From Eutrigla gurnardus (taxonomy: Eukaryota; Chordata; Actinopteri; Perciformes; Triglidae), in the NCBI GenBank assembly GCA_963514095.1, contig OY741264.1:10711554-10775553 (forward strand): a stretch of 64,000 nucleotides of DNA. The letters run 5' to 3'. Made by a program: the position numbers and the translations under genes. The notes beneath the pieces were generated by a model. The model ran no database searches and was not told where the DNA came from. It saw only the letters and a list, made by a program, of their open reading frames with translations. Each line of letters opens with the position of its first letter. The stretch's first letter is position 1. Positions 52,001 to 64,000 of this stretch are shown in pieces.

Positions 52001-53174
52001 TCAATTGTGTACTCCAAGTAGCATGCTTTTTTAATAAATGTCTTTGTTTTCCTATTTTATATTGAACCTCGGCATCATACACAGGCGTGTTATTTGTGAC
52101 ATTTGTGTTGTAGACAGTGTTGATAGTGCCTCTCCCTTTCCCCTCTCATTATCCCCTCGTTGCTCCTCACAGGGAAACCTGTTTCCTGGCAGGATGGCTC
52201 AGCTCTGGCTTACTCTAACTGGGAGTACAAGGCCTTGGTTACTGGGAAGAAGTCGGAGCCCCGATGTGCCATCATCATGGCAGGAGATGACGGAATCTGG
52301 AAACTCGTCAGCTGCAATCGAACCTACAGTCGCGTTGTCTGCAAAACTGAAGCAAGTGAGTATGACGGTAGCATTAAAAGGTTTTTTTTTTTTTTGACAA
52401 TTTAGGAAATGCGCTTACGGTATTTGCGTTTTTGTCGGGAATTAGATGAGAAGATTGATACGACTCGTATATCTGTACTGTGAATATGTTTTAGCTTAGC
52501 TGACTAGAAATGAGGAAAGAGACAGCCTGGCTCTGTCCGAAGGTAAATATTTGGCAGACAACCAGCAGGTAGTCTGCAGTGTAGTGGATATTGTCACCAT
52601 CCCTATAAAACATGAAATTTACATTTTTACACCTCAGATTTTGTATGGATTAAGCAAACCATATATTTTGTGTTTATTACTGAGCTTTAAAGGGGTTGGT
52701 AGGTGGATTTGTTACCTTTTTAACAAAAAACAGACTAGCTGTGTCCTCCTCTTTCTGTTTTTTGTGCTAAGCTAAGTGCTGCAGCTTCAAATTTATAGAC
52801 ACTCTGATAATTAAACTTTAAACTTTACTTTTGAAAGATAACAATAAGTATTTTAAAATGAATACATACATACATTACTTAGTTTGATATAAAGAAAAGA
52901 AAAAGCTGTATGAACTCAAACACAAAGACTTCTTTAGTGGCAACAAAAACCTCTAAAAACTGACGGATGACTGACTGACTTCATGTTTGCGTCCTCAGAA
53001 TCTGGAGGCTCTCCCGTGGCGTTGGGTCTCTTCATCGTGGTCGTCCTCGCTCTCATTTTAGCCGTCGGCTTTATTGTCTATAAGAAGAAGGGATCCCACT
53101 TCTCTTCCACCGTCCGCTACAAGAGGACCTTTGATGATTCAGACGGCACCAGTATTATAACGGACGCTGACTGA
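34210..53174 (+). CDS. ly75: DEC-205 / lymphocyte antigen 75 (35 coding exons, 1745 aa)
   Basis: Endocytic receptor of dendritic cells and thymic epithelium, used for antigen uptake in mammals (family knowledge). Seen: signal peptide (about 1-26), ricin-B-like domain (about 35-157), FN2 (about 159-216), ten C-type-lectin-like domains (about 218-1687), membrane segment (about 1694-1715) and a 30-residue tail with FSSTVRY, close to the human FSSVRY internalisation motif. Ten lectin-like domains are unique to LY75 in this family, and human LY75 is 1722 aa with 35 exons. WIG-type motifs in order: MWIGLH, VWIGLI, FWIGLQ, FWVGLN, WWVDLR, IWIGLQ, MWIGLF, VWLGIF, LWIGLS, VWLDVK. No EPN or QPD triplet is present, so classical calcium-dependent sugar binding is unlikely. 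It is convergent with marchf7 downstream. Confidence 0.95.
34313..35283 (+). other. ly75 intron 1, no feature seen
   Basis: About 1 kb intron without recognisable repeats or exon-like frames. Confidence 0.5.
36986..37073. repeat. (GA)n then (CA)n microsatellites after the exon 4 donor
   Basis: About 12 GA units (36990-37013) and about 24 CA units (37026-37073) lie within the first 100 bases of ly75 intron 4. Confidence 0.9.
37433..37560 (-). mobile_element. 3' fragment of the tRNA-headed SINE
   Basis: Reverse-oriented copy of the tail and 3' body seen at 10510-10620. It begins with the reversed (TGGA)n tail (CCAT repeats), then carries the blocks GATCCCAGCTGACATTGGGC and CACCCTGGACAGGACGCCAG. 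It is truncated at the 5' side. Confidence 0.8.
38093..38780 (+). other. ly75 intron 5, no feature seen
   Basis: Intronic sequence with no repeat or exon recognised. Confidence 0.45.
40665..43155 (+). other. ly75: ly75 exons 10-16: CTLD3 and CTLD4
   Basis: Exons: 40665-40753, 40859-41028, 41454-41653, 41905-42047, 42193-42271, 42349-42420, 43032-43155. The single pla2r1 exon 15 corresponds to two exons here (15 and 16). Exon 16 begins with a poorly conserved stretch and ends in the conserved HCDARLEWVCQIPR. Its acceptor (TTGTTTAG, 43031) is supported by frame and by that ending. Confidence 0.85.
41654..41696. repeat. (GT)n array that includes the exon 12 donor
   Basis: ly75 exon 12 ends at 41653 and the intron starts directly with about 11 GT units, then CGC, then about nine further TG units. 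Confidence 0.95.
43428..46376 (+). other. ly75: ly75 exons 17-21: linker and CTLD5
   Basis: Exons 43428-43463 (36 bases, matching pla2r1 exon 16), 43603-43772, 45513-45580, 45668-45744, 46240-46376. The CTLD5 signature is WWVDLR in place of WIGL. Exon 21 also starts CTLD6 and has the donor GTCTGA. Confidence 0.87.
43773..45512 (+). other. ly75 intron 18, no exon seen
   Basis: 1.7 kb of AT-rich DNA including an (ATT)n run at about 44876-44898. The frame at 45026-45340 has no splice or similarity support. Confidence 0.45.
46711..47895 (+). other. ly75: ly75 exons 22-24: CTLD6
   Basis: Exons 46711-46819, 47003-47163 and 47766-47895. Motif IWIGLQ. Phases match pla2r1 exons 21-23. Exon 22 has the short acceptor TGTTTTAAG. 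Confidence 0.88.
48127..49811 (+). other. ly75: ly75 exons 25-29: CTLD7 and CTLD8
   Basis: Exons 48127-48347, 48426-48588 (CTLD7), 48844-49008, 49105-49227 and 49626-49811 (CTLD8). The start of exon 27 at 48844 (after ATTGAAG) is the least certain junction in this gene. It keeps the frame, but the pyrimidine tract before it is poor. Exon 29 uses the weak donor GTTGGT at 49812. Confidence 0.82.
49300..49570. repeat. Degenerate relative of the 50578-51287 element (candidate)
   Basis: Contains GAGGGTGCAACACA, CAATATCGGAGATC and ATATCGGCTCTGATACTGGC, echoing the GCACCGATAC/CGGCTCCGAT words of the larger element. The edges are uncertain. Confidence 0.35.
49903..52355 (+). other. ly75: ly75 exons 30-34: CTLD9 and CTLD10
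   Basis: Exons 49903-50126, 50217-50424 (CTLD9), 51354-51515, 51601-51717 and 52173-52355 (CTLD10). This five-exon unit repeats the lengths and phases of exons 25-29 and is the part of ly75 with no counterpart in pla2r1. Confidence 0.88.
50578..51287. mobile_element. MITE or degraded DNA transposon (GCACCGATAC ends)
   Basis: The left end reads TAGGGATGCACCGATACCAG with CGGCTCCGATCC close by. The right end carries CGGTATCGACTAAGTACTGG and ACTTGTACTCGG and closes with GTGCATCTA, an imperfect inverted match to the left end. This resembles non-autonomous hAT-type elements widespread in fish. Inside ly75 intron 31; no transposase frame remains. Confidence 0.55.
52490..52795. mobile_element. Diverged palindromic MITE (relative of 26143-26405)
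   Basis: The left side has TTTTAGCTTAGCTGACTAGA and GCCTGGCTCTGTCCGAAGGT. The right side has the inverted TGCTAAGCTAAGTGCTGCAG and CTTCAAATTTATAGACACTC. The family shares the TTAGCTTAGC arm words with the copy in pla2r1. Located in ly75 intron 34. Confidence 0.6.
52999..53174 (+). other. ly75: ly75 exon 35: membrane segment and tail
   Basis: Encodes a short SGGSP stalk, a 22-residue hydrophobic span, the stop-transfer YKKK, FSSTVRY and the acidic end DDSDGTSIITDAD, closing with TGA at 53172-53174. The end is unlike the human LY75 tail but like the pla2r1 tail in this window. Confidence 0.92.
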
Positions 53175-54570
53175 GCTTGCTTAAGTAATCAGCCTCAGGG
53201 AGTATTGATGTGCCTTGTGTGCATTCTAGTACCTTTCAGCAAGAGATGCAGCCTTTCCCTTTCTTAAATTATTTATTTATCTTGCTTAAGCCGTCAAATT
53301 TTCTACAATTATGTGTGAGACTGTAAATACTGTTAGGGAATTGTGAATATGCGCCAATTCAGTTTCTTAATTTGGGTTTTTTTAGATTGAGTTTATGAAG
53401 AGTCCTGTGTTATACCTAATGTAAATACTGGGACTGATTGTGTGGTACATGTTGATCGTTGACATTTGTGGGCTGTTAGAGTTCTGGTTTTTGTTTTGTT
53501 TTTTTAGATTGGAAAAAAGATTTAGAATTGAATTGCATAACAAATTCCCATTCAGCCTTATAACAGGGCTTAAATTGCACTGATGTATGAGTGACTCCAA
53601 ACTATCAGAAACAAAATGTGCATTTATTGTTTTATACTCTATGTATTGTTACTCAGCCTCTTACAGTTTTATTTTTCAATGTCAGATGATTTGATTTCCA
53701 CGCGGCTAAAATAAATCAATACATGAATAGACTTTAAAAAGACCAGCTCACCTGAAAATACAGTAAAACCTGTTTTTCTTTTGACTTGGGAGTGTATTCT
53801 ATATAGTGAGCTTCTCTTTTAAATACTCGCAATACTGGCCAGACCTCACTATGATTCATTATAGGCCTAGCTTTCTACCAAAGTACACCCCATAACTGTT
53901 AACAAGCAAAAGGAAGAAACTAAAGATGGACGGTACCTTTAAATAAGTAGAAAAATTAGTGATTGACGAAATTGTCACTGATTGTGCCTTTAACATTATG
54001 ACTTCAGAAGAAATGTGAGGTTTGAAGCCTTATTAATGCCTAATATATAATGATTAGTTGTCAATACATAAATGATGAAAGAGAAAAATCTGACATTTTA
54101 GTCCTGCTGATTCGTTTCAAAAGTGTAGACCACTGTCTTAGCCTGATTTTCTTTTTGTACAACTTCTCTTTTTCTGTAGATCTGACTTGCCTATGCACTT
54201 AACTACTGAGCAAGAACGCACTTTAATATGTCGTGGAGCTACAGTTCATACTATGTTTAAGCACAATGAGGTTTGGAGAGTGTTAAGAGACATTCAAATT
54301 GCACTGGCGTTTGCTGTGAATGCTTTGTAAATATGTTTTATAACAGAACGAACCAAAGATGCTCTGAGTTGTTTGAATGTCAAAAAGCCTGAGCTTTTTC
54401 CTTTCACATTGAGGAACTGCCTCAATACGGCTTGTTAACCAACTCATATCAAATTGTTACCAAATGTTTTTTGTTTGTTGTTATTTTTTAACTTCCCCAC
54501 CACTCCTAAAGAGATCTACGAGCTTAAATCAGGTACAATATCCTTGCAATAAAATTCCCTGTCTTCAAAA
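53175..54570 (+). other. ly75: ly75 3' UTR, two poly(A) signals
   Basis: AATAAA at 53710-53715 and 54548-54553 predict alternative ends near 53,735 and 54,570. No coding frame or lectin-like motif is present, so CD302 does not follow directly. Confidence 0.6.
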
Positions 54571-55684
54571 ACTTGTCTTTTTTAAAATCTTGTTCACTGT
54601 AATTATTCTTATCTCTGCCAGGAGGATCATGCGATTAGTCACATGCGTGCATGAGTGAGTGTGCACCTCTGTCTGTCCACAGCTAATATTGCATTATATT
54701 TTTTCATACTACTCTTAACCTACTCTGCAGTCACAGAAGGGCCTACTTTGTGGACTACTTTTCTTTAAGTTGGGCTGAGAAAAATAGCTTTGGGCTGGTA
54801 GATGAAATTTAGACTACTTTTGTCAACATTTGGCTGGATTTCGAAAATAATATTGCTCAACAAGCTATCATTTTATGGTATAACAAAAAAAAAACACAAC
54901 GGGAGAGTGTGGTGGTGGTTGCAGACACATCTGATGGAGATCTACACTCTGAATGCACCATTTTAGTCAGTGTGTGACATAAATATAGTATTGTAACTAC
55001 AATATTATATTTGCATGCAATTAGTCAGGCTTAAGCTAGCAATGAAGTTAGACTAACTCGCCCATCATTGCATGTAGAAAGTAGTTTTGAGCTATAGTTT
55101 ATAGACATATAGACATAAAGGAAGCACAGCCTTCTGTGTGGAGTTTGCATGTTCTCATTGTGTCACTGTAGGTTCTTCTTCTGGCTCTAAAAGTGTCTGT
55201 GTGTGAATGGTTGGCTGTCTCTGTGTGAGCTCTGTGATAGACTGGTGACCGCCCAGCTATAGTAAAGATATTACAGCAGAGGTGACATATTTTTCAAAGA
55301 AATCCTGATTTTGTGAGCATGGCTAAGAAAATGTATCCAAATGTCACATCAGTTGAAAGTCAGAATTGTAAATCCTGGTGAAAAAGTCTAAATGTGAATG
55401 TTTATCCAAAACTTAAAAAAAAAAAAAAAAAAATTTCACCAGAACTTTTTTCACCAGAACTAGAACAATGCTATAAAATTAGGAGGCCACATTGTGAGTA
55501 GGTGGCAGGAACGTACAAGTTTGGATTCCTGTGTGCAGCAAATGATCTCTAGTGGAACAGAGATTCAAGAGCAGGAGTCAGGCTGCCTGATTCTAACAGG
55601 AAGCACCTCTTTGTTAACTTCATTATGCCTGCAACATAAATCTTTAACAGTAAATCAATATAAAATGAGAGGAAGCCTTAACAA
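54571..55684. other. ly75-marchf7 convergent intergenic region
   Basis: Tail-to-tail spacer of about 1.1 kb, AT-rich, containing a degraded SINE piece (55121-55260) and a poly-A run (55414-55432). Nothing resembles CD302 exons. Confidence 0.6.
55121..55260 (+). mobile_element. Degraded copy of the tRNA-headed SINE body
   Basis: Retains CTTCTGTGTGGAGTTTGCAT, TGTGTGTGAATGGTTG and CTGTGATAGACTGG in the same order as 10324-10513 but has lost the head and tail and carries an internal deletion. Confidence 0.7.
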
Positions 55685-56279
55685 AATGCAGTTTGCATTC
55701 CAACTTTATTTCCAAAATTGAACACACGAAACTAGATTTGTACAGACAAAGCATTTCAACACTCAAACAAAGATGCAGTACGTTTCATGGGATCATGTTA
55801 TTTTTTTTATTTTTTCTTTAAACATTTTCTCAGTGGGAAAACCAAAAATACAAACAAATAATCAACACTGTATATTTTCTCCCAAAAGCATGAATTTTTC
55901 CATCATGACTTCAAGACCATCAAGTTCAAATTGACTCTATTCTCCTTATATGCCATTTCTTTTAAACATTAAAAGCACTTGTGGTTTAACAGTTGAAAAG
56001 ACTTGCATTTTCATTTAATTATACTTGAATAAAGTGCACTCTATAGAAACAGAAATACAGTGGTTTCAACCAAAATATTTGTATGCACTTGAGTTTGCAT
56101 ATCTGCAAAAAGCCACCTGCAACAAAGGCGAGCCACGTTCTTTGCACTTGGCGTTTCTCAGTGACACTGGTTTCAAATGAACATGACTATGTGAATGCAT
56201 GTGTGAAAACTGGGTGAGCTACCATATGGCATGGAGTGACCCACTTCTTTTAAACCCTCAATCCACCACTTTCATATAA
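55685..56279 (-). other. marchf7: marchf7 3' UTR and poly(A) signal
   Basis: TTTATT at 55705-55710 is AATAAA on the minus strand, about 570 bases after the marchf7 stop, and predicts the transcript end near 55,685. Confidence 0.65.
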
Positions 56280-62464
<6,185 letters not shown>

Positions 62465-62474
62465 CACGGATTGT

Positions 62475-63846
62475 CTGTGATATGAAGATGTAAAATCCAA
62501 TGAGATTATGGCCAGTAGTTGAGATAATCTGACAGGGAGCAGGAGGAACTTGTTCACAAATGCCTCTTTTATTCCCCACCCAATGACGAGATGGGGCATG
62601 ACGTTTACATTCTGTGTGGGGATCCTTCTAGTAATAACGTTTGATGGGGTGGGTGGTGGTGGTGGTGGTGGTGTGTGAGCATGTCGGATTTGGGTCATTC
62701 CGTGTCATTTCATCAAATGCCTCCCACCTGACCATCTTAGAATGTCCTGAAAAAATTTGAGTACAAAGACACACTTGTTAATAGGACAAATCCAAAATAT
62801 TAGGTCTCTACTGTCAACAGTTTTCTAATGAAACATCATTGAATGAAGGGTAGTTTAGACGGTTTTTGGCATCATACTCTGAAAAGGCATTTTTAAACGG
62901 CATTATCTGGAAAACTATCTCACCTGTGGCCTTCAAAATTTCTACAGTGTATATCTGTTACTAATAGCCTCCAGACATGGAATATCGGGGGTGTAGCTCA
63001 ATGATAACCTAGTATGGTAGGTACTTAAAATGTGGCTTGTTGAAATAAAGTAGTACATTTGAAGAGTGGCTGAGCTCCCATTTTTACAGATAAAAGACTT
63101 CTATCACTTCTGCCTCTATCTCTGGTGTTAGCTTAAACATTCTACAAAATATGGTCTCTCTTAGATTATTAGTTTCACAGATATTAAGGCTCAAAAATGG
63201 AAGTTAACACATCTTTGCCCAACTTCAGAGTCATATTCCAAAAAACTGACAACACGTATCAGGTCTAAACGTACTTTTTTTTAAAGATCCTATTCTTGTT
63301 AAAATCATATTAAAAAATCAGGAGGGTGTTTTGCCTCATTTTGTCGCAGTGATTTTTTAAAGATCCTGATATTAGTGGGGTTTTTGTGGCTGGTTTTGGT
63401 ACTGCATGTCATAATAGCCTACCAGTAAACATCACAGGAGGGCAATTCAAATGTGTTTTTTACCATTTACCAAAGACTTACATGTGCCTAAATGCTACTG
63501 ATAAATTTAGCCTTACGAAAACATTCAAATGTAGCACAGTTGTAGTTTCAGAGGCAATAAGTCCTTGAATGTGAGTTAAACATGGTGAAAGCAGCTTTTA
63601 ATGTCTTAAACCATGAACAAAAATAGCATAATATTGAAGACTGTACATTTTGTCAGACTTTAAGTATATAAATACCACAACCAAATCAAATAATAATCTT
63701 AATTTGAGCATAAGATTTTACATTACAGTACAAAAGTCTCCAAAGTTTGATATTGAATAACAGTTTGTCTCTATGCTCACTATGAGGGATCACACATTTT
63801 TCATCTTTTAGATCCAATTCGTTTGTCACATTCATTAATTTGGCAG
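62475..63846. other. Upstream of marchf7 coding start; possible repeat DNA
   Basis: Contains the intron or leader of marchf7 and a (GGT)n run at 62644-62673. From about 62,690 the character changes to AT-rich sequence without CpG islands. Together with the open frame at 63847-64000 it may be the 3' part of a transposon inserted on the minus strand, but I cannot identify the family. The noncoding first exon of marchf7 was not located. Confidence 0.35.
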
Positions 63847-64000
63847 TCAGTTTAGAAATTGTCTAATGTACATGTCTGCTCTGTTGTGCTCATCTTTTTT
63901 GATGGCATACATGCGCCCAGTTTCTGTAGAGGGAACGTCAAATCTTGCAATTCTATGCTGCAGTGGAACATTGCACATCTTCTCTTCTTGGCCAGTAGAA
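63847..64000 (-). pseudogene. Partial C-terminal ORF running off the window edge
   Basis: On the minus strand a frame is open from the window edge to TGA at 63847-63849, giving 50 residues that end RADMYIRQFLN. Composition is balanced and not low complexity (for example HRIARFDVPSTETGRMY), unlike the surrounding AT-rich DNA. I do not recognise it. It could be the end of a transposon or retrocopy protein, or the last exon of a neighbouring gene. No start is visible, and chance is possible at this length, so the pseudogene label is provisional. Confidence 0.3.

Overview
This is vertebrate nuclear DNA, almost certainly from a ray-finned (teleost) fish. The genes are split into many small exons with GT-AG introns, the introns are compact, and the intronic repeats are of teleost type (a tRNA-headed SINE, several MITE-like families, dense dinucleotide microsatellites). 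All calls come from reading the sequence and recalling protein families; no database search was run.

Layout: (1) 2193-11564, plus strand: itgb6, integrin beta-6, 15 coding exons, 782 codons. (2) 13095-31808, plus strand: pla2r1, M-type phospholipase A2 receptor, 30 coding exons, 1480 codons. (3) 34210-53174, plus strand: ly75 (DEC-205/CD205), 35 coding exons, 1745 codons. (4) 56280-62464, minus strand: marchf7, a RING-CH E3 ubiquitin ligase, 9 coding exons, 724 codons. I placed every exon by splice sites and frame. All four models stay open from start to stop, and their lengths are close to the human proteins. Between the genes lie about 1-1.5 kb stretches with CpG-rich promoters, UTRs and repeats.

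The order and orientation match human 2q24 (ITGB6-PLA2R1-LY75-[CD302]-MARCHF7), so this is a conserved synteny block. The exception is CD302, which is not visible between ly75 and marchf7. pla2r1 and ly75 are tandem paralogues of the mannose-receptor family and align almost exon for exon. ly75 carries one extra five-exon unit encoding two more C-type-lectin-like domains. The genes do not form an operon or a single pathway: an epithelial RGD-binding integrin subunit, two endocytic lectin-like receptors, and an intracellular E3 ligase.

I found no undescribed system. The most interesting details are two overlapping uORFs at the pla2r1 start, a shared SDG..(I/L)ITD motif in both receptor tails, microsatellites sitting directly on or beside splice sites (pla2r1 exon 21, ly75 exon 12, marchf7 exon 7), an NPLF in place of NPLY in the integrin tail, the missing CD302, and an open partial ORF running off the right edge on the minus strand.
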